A DNA stretch of 23,953 bases from a virus. Both the position numbers and the translations under genes were made by a program. Below the pieces are notes generated by a model. The model was not told the DNA's origin. It did no database searches and saw only the letters and a program-made list of their open reading frames with translations. Below are positions 1 to 7,661 of the stretch, one piece after another (position 1 is the stretch's first letter; every line of letters starts with the position of its first letter). The stretch is taken from positions 1 through 23,953 of IMG/VR virus record IMGVR_UViG_3300033571_013189. One strand, given 5' to 3'.

Positions 1-22
1 AGTTTCGTAGTATGTTCTTGGG

Positions 23-1648
23 ATGGCGTTATTAGATTATTTTCCATCCAAATTCAATCCACTTGTCCAACAAGTGGAACTCATTAATAAAATTGACGAG
101 GCTTTTAATGACGGTTATAAATTCGTCATCTGCTGCGCTCCTACTGGCAGTGGCAAGTCGTTTTTATCTAAAACTCTTGCGAATGTTTCTTCTGAACCAT
201 CAAAAGAATTTACAGATCTTGTTGAGAACGGAAGTGCTTTTAGATTGGATAGTTATGGAAACTATACTAAAGAGCAAGAGTGTTTAGATGAAAAGCCTTT
301 TGGGGTGTTTGCATTGACTATTACAAAAAGTTTACAAGATCAATATACAGAACTTTTTGACGATTCTAGGGCGTTAAAAGGCAAGACAAATTATATGTGC
401 AACATCGATCCACAATATGATGTGGATGTAGCTCCTTGCTTGTTTACACCCGGCTTAAAGGAAAAGTGTATCTTGAACAATACATGTTCATATTACAATG
501 CTAGAAAAGATATACTAATCAACAAGTTTGGTATTTTAAACTATAGTATGTTTCTTTCGATGCCAGAACATGTAAGAAATCGTGAATATATTATTTGTGA
601 TGAAGCATCAGAAGTTGAAGATGAATTGGTTAAAAGATTCAGCCGTTCATTGCCGTACAAATTGTTAAAACGGTTGGGTTATTCACCCAGAGAGATTCCT
701 GTAGAGAATTATAGTAAATTTAAAATTTGGTTAGATAATCTAATTATTAAAATTGGTGACGAAGTTGATGCTTTAAAACGTGTTTTAAATAAGAAGAAAG
801 GCAAGGCCGAATTTGATTCAAACATTCAAAGATTTAAATTATTCAATAACTTACTTCGCCAAATGCAGGGAACAATGGATACATGGAAGGAATGTGAATA
901 TGTTGTAGAACATAATTTAGAAGGTATTACATTAAAACCGTTTCGTGTGGATAATTTAGCTAAACATATTTTTTCTCATGCAGATAAGATTCTATTGATG
1001 TCAGCAACAATTATTGATCCTGCAAACTTTGCTAAAACTTTGGGAATTACCAAGTTCAAATATATTGAAGTTGATTCTACATTTGATCCAAAGAATGCAC
1101 CTATTTATGCATCGACTACTACTAAATTTAATCATAAAAATTTAAAAGAGAATTTACCTTTAATTAAAAATACCATTCAAAAACTGTGTAATTCACACAA
1201 AAATGAAAAAGGTATTATTCATACTCATACTAATGAGATCACACAATATTTAAAAGATAATATCGATGATCCTAGATTTTTGTTCCGTATTGATGGAATG
1301 GATAACGAAAAGATTTTAAAGGTTCACTTCGAATCTAAAGAACCAACCATTTTGGTTAGTCCATCAATGGCTTATGGTGTAGACCTCAAAGAAGACCTAG
1401 CAAGGTTTCAAATTGTTTGTAAAGCTGCTTACCTTCCTTTGTATGATGAGCGCATTAAAAGGCTTTTTAATGAAGATAAGGATTGGTATGTAAATAAAAT
1501 GCTTAATAATCTAATTCAAGCATGTGGGAGAGGAGTTAGATCAAAACAAGATAAATGTGTAACCTATATTTTGGATGCTACAATTTCTGATACGGTGATT
1601 AGAGCAGCATCAAAACTACCGAAATATTTTACTGCTAGATTCAATTAA
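23..1648 (+). CDS. DinG/XPD-type superfamily 2 DNA helicase
   Basis: The 541-aa product looks like an ATP-driven DNA helicase. Visible motifs are a Walker A P-loop (TGSGKS, residues 41-46), a Walker B box reading D193-E194-A195-S196 (a variant of DEAH), and a motif VI (QACGRGVRS, near residues 499-507) ending in the arginine finger. Four cysteines between motifs I and II (C126, C139, C149, C155) sit where XPD/DinG helicases hold a 4Fe-4S cluster. Their spacing differs from the cellular enzymes, so the metal is inferred. The ATG at 23 is the first start after an in-frame stop at 8-10. No promoter is visible because the window begins here, so the gene may be cotranscribed with genes to the left. 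The role in replication, recombination or repair is unknown. Confidence 0.8.
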   Translation: MALLDYFPSKFNPLVQQVELINKIDEAFNDGYKFVICCAPTGSGKSFLSKTLANVSSEPSKEFTDLVENGSAFRLDSYGNYTKEQECLDEKPFGVFALTITKSLQDQYTELFDDSRALKGKTNYMCNIDPQYDVDVAPCLFTPGLKEKCILNNTCSYYNARKDILINKFGILNYSMFLSMPEHVRNREYIICDEASEVEDELVKRFSRSLPYKLLKRLGYSPREIPVENYSKFKIWLDNLIIKIGDEVDALKRVLNKKKGKAEFDSNIQRFKLFNNLLRQMQGTMDTWKECEYVVEHNLEGITLKPFRVDNLAKHIFSHADKILLMSATIIDPANFAKTLGITKFKYIEVDSTFDPKNAPIYASTTTKFNHKNLKENLPLIKNTIQKLCNSHKNEKGIIHTHTNEITQYLKDNIDDPRFLFRIDGMDNEKILKVHFESKEPTILVSPSMAYGVDLKEDLARFQIVCKAAYLPLYDERIKRLFNEDKDWYVNKMLNNLIQACGRGVRSKQDKCVTYILDATISDTVIRAASKLPKYFTARFN

Positions 1649-1664
1649 TTTAAGAAAATATAGG

Positions 1665-1700
1665 TAAGCTACTAATACTACTAAATATATTAGTAGCTTA
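1665..1700 (+). promoter_or_regulatory. 12-bp inverted repeat enclosing late promoter and start codon
   Basis: TAAGCTACTAAT (1665-1676) and ATTAGTAGCTTA (1689-1700) are perfect inverted repeats around a 12-nt loop. The loop contains TAAATA (1682-1687), and the right arm ends on the A of the ATG at 1700. In read-through RNA the hairpin would hide the start codon. A transcript starting just downstream of TAAATA would lack the left arm. Confidence 0.75.
1682..1687 (+). promoter_or_regulatory. T4-type late promoter core TAAATA for gp15-like gene
   Basis: TAAATA ends 12 nt before the ATG at 1700. The predicted start of transcription is near 1693, giving a leader of about 7 nt. It lies in the loop of the inverted repeat. 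Confidence 0.55.
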
Positions 1701-2824
1701 TGCATAATAAAACCTTTAATTTTGAAATTCGTGATTTATTGACGCAATTTATAGCGGCAATGGATGACGTAGTTATTTCTCGCTATAATAAAGATAGAGA
1801 AGAAAAAGAAAGAATAAAGGTTAGATATGTACATGCTCCGAAAGAAAGAGTATTTTATGATCTGGTAAATAAGGCACAAAACATAACATTGCCAGTTATA
1901 TCAGTAAATATAACTGGTGTTCAAAGGGATGAATCCAGAGTTTTTAATAAGATTGATGGGTTTTACGAACCAGTAAGAAGAGACACTCAAGGTAAACTTA
2001 CTACTCATGTGGCTATGCCAGTGCCTATAAATGTGAGTGTAGCAGTTAGTATAATAACTAACTATCAATCCGATCTAGAGCAGATAATATCAAACTTCGT
2101 TCCTTATTCTAATCCATATATAATTATATCATGGAAAACACCCGAATCTTTTAGAATTGGTAATTTAGAAGAAATAAGATCTGAAGTATTATGGGATGGG
2201 ACTATTCAAGTCGAATACCCCACAGACATAGAATCATCTACAAAACCAAGATTTGCGGGTAATACTACTTTTACTATTAAAGGTTGGTTATTTCCTGCTG
2301 CTGAAGAAGATTATTATAAAAATATATATTTTGTTAATAATCATTTTAGATTAACAGAAAAATATAATTTAAATTATGATTCGTATTCTACTAATTTATC
2401 AGCAGAAAATGGTTTAACGGTTTCGGAAACTATTTCTATTTCTGGTGCGCCATTAATAACCAATCTATATATTAATAGAGATAATGGACCATTTGAATTA
2501 TCTGGATTTAAAGTAATTATTGAAAATAAAGATACTTTTATAATTTTGGGTCAAAACTTCCAATACACAACAAATGTTTTAATAAGTAGTAACTCTAATA
2601 CATTATATACAAATTTAACATCATTGTCTTATACTTATTATCCAACTATTAGTGGATTTTTGTTACCAGAAACAAATTATAAAGTAATGAATAAAAATGC
2701 TATTCATGTGAACCTACCAAATTTTACTGAATATGCTAATATAAATTTAGTTGTTACTAACCCAATAGGATGGAAAGATACGAACTCAATTAATACACAA
2801 ATGTACTATATTTCTTCTGTGTAA
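1700..2824 (+). CDS. 15: gp15-like tail sheath terminator (tail completion) protein
   Basis: The first ~230 residues follow the pattern of T4 gp15, the protein that caps the tail tube and sheath and joins tail to head. Shared features are an N-terminal helix leading to an Asp-Asp/Val-Ile segment, a central stretch with PVPINVSVAVSIITNY, then LEQIISNFVPYSNPYI, and a GWLFPAAEEDYYKNIYF segment matching the gp15 GW-[ML]-[YF]-P region. At 374 aa it is about 100 residues longer than T4 gp15. The extra C-terminal part (about 250-370) resembles an IPT/TIG immunoglobulin-like fold (ILGQNF early, NLVVTNPIGW late), which could be exposed on the virion neck. Assignment is by remembered family pattern, not alignment. 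The gene lies directly before the portal gene and has a late promoter. Confidence 0.7.
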   Translation: MHNKTFNFEIRDLLTQFIAAMDDVVISRYNKDREEKERIKVRYVHAPKERVFYDLVNKAQNITLPVISVNITGVQRDESRVFNKIDGFYEPVRRDTQGKLTTHVAMPVPINVSVAVSIITNYQSDLEQIISNFVPYSNPYIIISWKTPESFRIGNLEEIRSEVLWDGTIQVEYPTDIESSTKPRFAGNTTFTIKGWLFPAAEEDYYKNIYFVNNHFRLTEKYNLNYDSYSTNLSAENGLTVSETISISGAPLITNLYINRDNGPFELSGFKVIIENKDTFIILGQNFQYTTNVLISSNSNTLYTNLTSLSYTYYPTISGFLLPETNYKVMNKNAIHVNLPNFTEYANINLVVTNPIGWKDTNSINTQMYYISSV

Positions 2825-2828
2825 CGAA

Positions 2829-2834
2829 TAAATA
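2829..2834 (+). promoter_or_regulatory. Late promoter core TAAATA before portal gene
   Basis: The hexamer ends exactly 5 nt before the ATG at 2840. No Shine-Dalgarno sequence lies between. Confidence 0.65.
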
Positions 2835-2839
2835 AAAAC

Positions 2840-5800
2840 ATGGCAGACAATTTTGATGATGGTAAAACTTCTACATTTGGTAGAGAATTGATGAATTATA
2901 TTTCATCTAAATTGCCGTATACTGGCATTGATGTAGCAAAACTTACTGATAGTTTAAATCCTAAATACAAATATTTCGAAGATACTGGAGTTAGAAGAGC
3001 AGAAGTTTTAGCCAGACATTCAATTTCCCAAAATTTTGATTACAATAATGCGTCATTAGGACAAGTAACTTCTGATAAACATTATAGCCAAGTAATGTAT
3101 GCTAATATCCAAAAGGATAAAGCAGCAAGAATCAGAGATTATAGAATAATGGGGGCATTTTCTGAAGTAGCAAATGCTTTGGATGAAATATGTGATGAAT
3201 GTATTAATATTGATTCTGGATCAAATAGTTGCATGAATCTCAAATTTAAAAATATTTCTTTATCCAATTTCCAGATAGAAGCGATTCAAAAAGAATTTTT
3301 AAAATATACTAGTTATTTCGATTTTGAACATAAAGGATGGGGATATTTTAGACAATTCTTAACAGAAGGAGAAATATATTGGGAGCATATTATTCATAAA
3401 GACTATACAGAAGAAGGTATTTTAGGAGTAGTACAAGTCCCGACTGAATTAATTGATCCTGTATTTTCTAATGTTCAAAACGTAATGGTTAAAGGTTATC
3501 TATATAGAAAACCTAAATTTGATCCAAATAATCCATTAAAACAAATTGGCGTTGATTTTGTTCCTATGGATAAGAATCAGATCACTTATGTGAATTCTGA
3601 AGTATGGAATGAAAATAAAACAATGCGGCTTCCGTTCTTGGAAAATTGTCGTAGAGCTTACAGACAATTATCAATGATTGAAGATTCAATTGTTATATAT
3701 CGTTTGGCTAGAGCACCAGAAAGATTGGTATTCAATGTTGATGTTGGTAACATGCCAGCACCAAAAGCCGAAGCATATCTTCGTAAATTAATTACAAATT
3801 ATTGGAGCAGCAAAACTTACGATCCAAATCAAGGTGGTATTGTACAGAAGTTTAATCCACAATCCATTCTTGATAATTTCTGGTTTGCTAAACGTGCTGG
3901 TTCTGAAGGAACTAGTGTAATTCAATTGGCAGGGGCATGTTTAGCTATGGATACTAAAGTTCCATTATTAGACGGAAGGTCTTTAACTATAAGTGAAATC
4001 GAGCAAGAAATTAAAGAAAATAAGAAAGTATGGGTGTATAGCACAGACCCAAAAACTGGTCATGTAGCTCCCGGTTTGGTTACTTGGGCTGGTGTTACTC
4101 AAGAAGAAGCTGAAGTTTATAAACTTACTTTTGATAACGGAAAAGAATTAATTTGCACACCAGATCATAAATTCCCAATTTTAGGCAAAGGATTTGTAGA
4201 AGCAAAAGATCTAGAAATTGGCGAAAGTATGATTCCTTTTTATACTAAGAAGTCTTCTATTCGTAAGGGTACTAGTGAATATGAAATGGTTTATCAAAAT
4301 GATACTAAAAAATGGGAATTTACTCATAGATTAGTAGGAAATTTCTTTAAAAATATAAACGAACACGAAGAAATGGTGTATGGAGAAAGTTATATAAAAC
4401 AAAATAAATTGACTATACATCATAAGAATTTTAATCGTTTTGATAATACTCCAGAAAATCTAGCATTCATGAATAACAGAGATCATGTAAATTATCATGC
4501 TGATTTTTGTGGAGCTATGTGGCATAGCAGAACTGAAGAAGAAATAAAACATATCGGAAAAAAACAATCAGAAGGTATTAAAAATTATTTTTCTCTGTTA
4601 TCAGAAGAAGAAAGAGATATTCGCGCTAATATTTCAAGAGAAAACGGAAGATTGGGGCCAATTGCTTTAGGTGAAAGGCTAAAAGATTCTGAATTTAAAA
4701 AGGAATTTGGGTCAAAAATAAGCAAAGGAATAAAAGCAAAATTTGCTGCGATGACTGAAGAAGAAAGAAAAATTTATTTTTCAAATAGTTATGCAAAGAG
4801 TTTACAAAACGAAAATTATGTAAATGGTTTGAAAAAGATGAAAGAAAATCAATCTCTTATTTTTGATGACAAGATTTTGAAATTTGTTATTGATCAAGTT
4901 CGTGGAAAGACTACTCATGAAGTAACTAGGGAGGATTTATGTGTTATTATTAATAATACACCAGAAATTCTTAACCATTTCTTGAAATTAAACGAAGGAA
5001 GAAAGATTAAAAACTGGTGCGGAACAAAGATTTCTTACACTCATTTTGCACCAATGGTTAAGAATTTTGGTTATAAAACATGGAAGCAATTCCGCAAAGA
5101 ATACGAATTATTCAACCATCGTTTGGTGAGTATCGAAAAACTTCCCAATAAGATTCAAGTAGGTACATTGACGATTGATAATGATGAAAAATATCATGAT
5201 TATCATACGTTTGCTCTTGATTGTGGAGTTTTTACAAAAAATTCCAACCTTGGCGAGCTTGAGGATTTAATGTACTTCGTTAAGAAGCTATATCAATCTT
5301 TAAAAGTGCCTACTACTAGATTAGATCCACAAGACGCATTTCGCGATGGAACTGACATGCTTCGTGAAGAATTGAAGTTTGCTAGATTTATAATTCGCCA
5401 ACAGCAATTATTTGCTCATGGTATTAAAAATAGTTTCGTCACCCATCTCGAAATGAAAGGGATGTGGAAAGATTTCAACTTAAAAGAAGATTCTATACAA
5501 TTGTCTTTTAATGTTCCTACCAATTTTTATGAATTAAGAGAAAGCCAAAAATTAGAATTGAAGGTTTCTAATTTTGGTAGTTTAGCATCAAATGAATCCA
5601 TTTCACCTACATTTGCTCAAAAAAGATATTTAGGTTGGACTGATATCGAAGTAAAAGCTAACAGAGAATTCTTAAGAAAAGATAAAGAACTAAGATGGGA
5701 ATTAACACAGATAGAACAATTTGGTCCTAATTGGAAAGAAATGGCTGCACAACAAGCTCAAGCAGCAGAAGCTGGCGCAGCAGGAGCACCTCCAGCAGGA

Positions 5801-5956
5801 GGCGGCGGAGGAGGAGGTATGCCTCCAGCATTTACTGGTGGACCAGCAGGTCCAGAAGCTGCTGAACCCGAAGCAGGAGCAGAAGCTGGTGGAGCAGCAC
5901 AACCCGAAGCAACACCAGAAGCAGGTGGAGCACCCCCTCCAGAACCAGAAACATAA
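2840..5956 (+). CDS. 20: Portal vertex protein (gp20-like) precursor with intein
   Basis: The 1038-aa precursor is a T4-type portal protein with an in-frame intein at residues 367-801. Splicing would leave a 603-aa portal; T4 gp20 is 524 aa. The exteins carry family hallmarks: FLTEGEIYWEHIIH (~residues 173-186), a YRLARAPERLVFNVDVGNMP segment before the intein, and after it SNLGELEDLMYFVKKLYQSL, which corresponds to the T4 stretch ending in KKLY-x-[AS]-L-x-VP-x-TR. The portal forms the dodecameric ring through which DNA is packaged and on which the head starts to assemble. The last ~70 residues are an Ala/Gly/Pro/Glu-rich tail absent from T4 gp20. A late promoter lies 5 nt before the start. 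Confidence 0.93.
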   Translation: MADNFDDGKTSTFGRELMNYISSKLPYTGIDVAKLTDSLNPKYKYFEDTGVRRAEVLARHSISQNFDYNNASLGQVTSDKHYSQVMYANIQKDKAARIRDYRIMGAFSEVANALDEICDECINIDSGSNSCMNLKFKNISLSNFQIEAIQKEFLKYTSYFDFEHKGWGYFRQFLTEGEIYWEHIIHKDYTEEGILGVVQVPTELIDPVFSNVQNVMVKGYLYRKPKFDPNNPLKQIGVDFVPMDKNQITYVNSEVWNENKTMRLPFLENCRRAYRQLSMIEDSIVIYRLARAPERLVFNVDVGNMPAPKAEAYLRKLITNYWSSKTYDPNQGGIVQKFNPQSILDNFWFAKRAGSEGTSVIQLAGACLAMDTKVPLLDGRSLTISEIEQEIKENKKVWVYSTDPKTGHVAPGLVTWAGVTQEEAEVYKLTFDNGKELICTPDHKFPILGKGFVEAKDLEIGESMIPFYTKKSSIRKGTSEYEMVYQNDTKKWEFTHRLVGNFFKNINEHEEMVYGESYIKQNKLTIHHKNFNRFDNTPENLAFMNNRDHVNYHADFCGAMWHSRTEEEIKHIGKKQSEGIKNYFSLLSEEERDIRANISRENGRLGPIALGERLKDSEFKKEFGSKISKGIKAKFAAMTEEERKIYFSNSYAKSLQNENYVNGLKKMKENQSLIFDDKILKFVIDQVRGKTTHEVTREDLCVIINNTPEILNHFLKLNEGRKIKNWCGTKISYTHFAPMVKNFGYKTWKQFRKEYELFNHRLVSIEKLPNKIQVGTLTIDNDEKYHDYHTFALDCGVFTKNSNLGELEDLMYFVKKLYQSLKVPTTRLDPQDAFRDGTDMLREELKFARFIIRQQQLFAHGIKNSFVTHLEMKGMWKDFNLKEDSIQLSFNVPTNFYELRESQKLELKVSNFGSLASNESISPTFAQKRYLGWTDIEVKANREFLRKDKELRWELTQIEQFGPNWKEMAAQQAQAAEAGAAGAPPAGGGGGGGMPPAFTGGPAGPEAAEPEAGAEAGGAAQPEATPEAGGAPPPEPET
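3938..5242 (+). mobile_element. Intein with HNH homing endonuclease inside the portal gene
   Basis: This is a 435-codon intein, residues 367-801 of the precursor. It begins with Cys (CLAMDTKVPLLDG, splicing block A) and has block B with T440-x-x-H443 (CTPDHKF). A block F-like segment (DYHTFALDCGVF) precedes the terminal Asn801, and the first C-extein residue is Ser802. The residue before the terminal Asn is Lys800 instead of the usual His. The middle holds an HNH nuclease motif (H527-H528, D535-N536, N540, H549 and H553) followed by charged helical stretches with repeated [ST]-EEER motifs, perhaps DNA-binding modules of the NUMOD type. The insertion splits a highly conserved portal segment, a typical intein position. 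Splicing is inferred from intact terminal residues and a continuous reading frame. Confidence 0.9.
5741..5953 (+). repeat. Low-complexity Ala/Gly/Pro/Glu tail of portal protein
   Basis: This stretch encodes a repetitive tail of Ala, Gly, Pro, Glu and Gln, including seven Gly in a row near the middle. It is clearly more GC-rich than its surroundings. It lies beyond the conserved portal core and is probably disordered. Confidence 0.8.
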
Positions 5957-5957
5957 T

Positions 5958-6416
5958 TTAACCTTGATCGTTTAGATATATTTTCTCTGGCTTAACATTA
6001 AGATATTTTTGTATTAAATCAATAACTTCTTTATTGTGTAATTCTTGATTGAAACTAGTAATTATAAATTCATTAAGAGCTTTATCACCATAATTATAAT
6101 AAAATCCATCAACATGATTTTTCTGTTTAAGATTTAAAAGCTGATGTACATCAGTATGTTCTATTTTTCTTCTACTAAAAGAAAATGTTGCATTTAAATC
6201 TGGATAAATTATAATGCCTACTTTTACTCTTTGTGTTTGTCTAACTGAAAAGCTTCCAGAAATATCATCATTAGTATTGGCTAAACTAAGTTGTTCTCTT
6301 CTACTTGCATTTTTAATTACTTCTACGTCTTTTCCATGAAAAGTAAATAAAAATATACGTTGATCAGTTGATTCTATTATATGTTTATATAAAGTATCAA
6401 ATTGTTTGTATACCAT
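5958..6416 (-). CDS. Unknown late protein, candidate capsid-targeted internal protein
   Basis: I do not recognise this 152-aa protein. It is of mixed charge with no membrane segment. Its first 15 residues form a plausible amphipathic helix ending in I13-I14-E15 followed by Ser, which fits the [L/I]-x-E site used by T4-type prohead proteases. Similar N termini occur in the other minus-strand late genes here. It is expressed from its own late promoter (TATTTA on the plus strand, 6422-6427) exactly 5 nt before the start, divergent from the neck gene. Its 3' end meets the portal gene's stop with a 1-nt gap. The internal-protein idea is an inference. Confidence 0.75.
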   Translation of the reverse strand: MVYKQFDTLYKHIIESTDQRIFLFTFHGKDVEVIKNASRREQLSLANTNDDISGSFSVRQTQRVKVGIIIYPDLNATFSFSRRKIEHTDVHQLLNLKQKNHVDGFYYNYGDKALNEFIITSFNQELHNKEVIDLIQKYLNVKPEKIYLNDQG

Positions 6417-6421
6417 TTAGT

Positions 6422-6427
6422 TATTTA
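6422..6427 (-). promoter_or_regulatory. Late promoter core (minus strand) for 5958-6416 gene
   Basis: TAAATA on the minus strand, 5 nt before the ATG ending at 6416. It forms a back-to-back pair with 6439-6444, only 11 nt apart. Confidence 0.65.
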
Positions 6428-6438
6428 ATATTTTATCA

Positions 6439-6444
6439 TAAATA
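6439..6444 (+). promoter_or_regulatory. Late promoter core for neck gene
   Basis: TAAATA followed by 5 nt and the ATG at 6450. It is the divergent partner of the minus-strand hexamer at 6422-6427. Confidence 0.65.
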
Positions 6445-6449
6445 ATTAC

Positions 6450-7622
6450 ATGTCATGTGTGATTACTCCAATAGAAGCATTTCAAAGTACTAATCTAAAT
6501 AGTAAAATAGATTCTTTTGGTAGGTTAGCAGATAGAATTGTTAGAGCTATTGGAGCACCATTAGTATCTGTCGAAGCACACCAAGATCAAATATTCGAAA
6601 ATATAGCACAAGCTTGTGAAATGTTTTCTAAATATGCTGGATATACCAGAGAATATTTGATTTTAGATTCTGCTTTATATGAAAAAGGCAGAGGTATTAG
6701 ATTAGATTATCTATACACTCTAGCAAATAATAGTCTTTCTTTAAAAGAAAAAGCTACACATAAAACAGAATCAGCAGATACTTCGCCATACTTATTAAGC
6801 GAAGCAACATTTTTTATATCAGTATCAGCTTTAAATAAAGTATTCTTTTCATTAAGTCCAGAACTTTCAGCTAGTTTTTCCGAAGGTTTAGAAAGAAATG
6901 TAATATTAGATACGAATTCATATATTACTTTGGTATCTGCTTTTTCTTCTAATCCTACATTAAATGTTATTCCAATATCATCATATTTTATTCCATCACA
7001 TACATCACAAATAAGTATGAAAGGAGTAATTGATAATACACAAAGAACGATGATTTATAATAATATGTTTGATTACGATATTATGGATTATCGTAAAGTT
7101 GTATCAGTTACAAATTTTGAAGAAGGTTCTACTACTGGTGTTAATACATTGTTTACCATAGAACAAACATTAGCACAACAAACATATTTTAGTTATGCTA
7201 TGGGTAATTACGGATTTGATCTTATCAGTTGGTACACTGTTAAAAATTGGTTAGAAACTAGAGAAAAAGTTCTAGCATTAAAACGATCATTTGAATTTAA
7301 TGAAAGAACACAATATCTTCGTATATATCCTGAGCCAACAGATTCTGTAAGATTTTATGGAGTTTTAGATTGTTATATAGAAAAACCAATAAGAGATTTA
7401 ATTAAAGAGCAATGGGTATACAAATATGCATTAGCTCTTACTAAAATAGGTGTTGGTTATGTTCGTGGTAAATTTAGTGGTGTTAATATATTTGGTGGAC
7501 AAGCATGGGCAGCAGATATCAAAGCAGATGGCATAGCAGAAAGAGATAAATTAGAAGAACAGCTATACACTCACGCTGCTGGATTGGGAGACAGTTCCCC
7601 TTGTGAATTTATTATTGGTTAG
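6450..7622 (+). CDS. 13: gp13-like neck protein
   Basis: This 390-aa protein matches the neck protein of marine T4-like phages, related to T4 gp13, which helps close the filled head and joins it to the tail. Typical segments are FENIAQACEMFSKYAGYTRE near the N terminus, EEGSTTGVNTLFTIEQTLAQ, YFSYAMGNYGFDLISWYTVK, and a C-terminal QWVYKYALALTKIGVGYVRG followed by a GG-rich loop. The C-terminal segment parallels the T4 gp13 region with WLKKYATALIKKQWG. It is longer than T4 gp13 (about 300 aa) because of an insertion around residues 90-180. The start is fixed by a late promoter 5 nt upstream. Confidence 0.75.
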   Translation: MSCVITPIEAFQSTNLNSKIDSFGRLADRIVRAIGAPLVSVEAHQDQIFENIAQACEMFSKYAGYTREYLILDSALYEKGRGIRLDYLYTLANNSLSLKEKATHKTESADTSPYLLSEATFFISVSALNKVFFSLSPELSASFSEGLERNVILDTNSYITLVSAFSSNPTLNVIPISSYFIPSHTSQISMKGVIDNTQRTMIYNNMFDYDIMDYRKVVSVTNFEEGSTTGVNTLFTIEQTLAQQTYFSYAMGNYGFDLISWYTVKNWLETREKVLALKRSFEFNERTQYLRIYPEPTDSVRFYGVLDCYIEKPIRDLIKEQWVYKYALALTKIGVGYVRGKFSGVNIFGGQAWAADIKADGIAERDKLEEQLYTHAAGLGDSSPCEFIIG

Positions 7623-7650
7623 TAGGGCTTGGATAAGCGGAGGATTTGCA

Positions 7651-7656
7651 TAAATA
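7651..7656 (+). promoter_or_regulatory. Late promoter core for GIY-YIG endonuclease
   Basis: TAAATA followed by ATATT and the ATG at 7662. This spacing favours ATG 7662 over the upstream TTG at 7629. Confidence 0.65.
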
Positions 7657-7661
7657 ATATT

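Noticed and set aside
5702-5902. Cys-rich minus-strand ORF
   Set aside because: Antisense shadow of the Ala/Gly-rich portal tail; composition is explained by the opposite strand.
7629-7661. TTG start extending the GIY-YIG gene by 11 codons
   Set aside because: ATG 7662 has TAAATA at the standard 5-nt spacing; the extension lies across the promoter.
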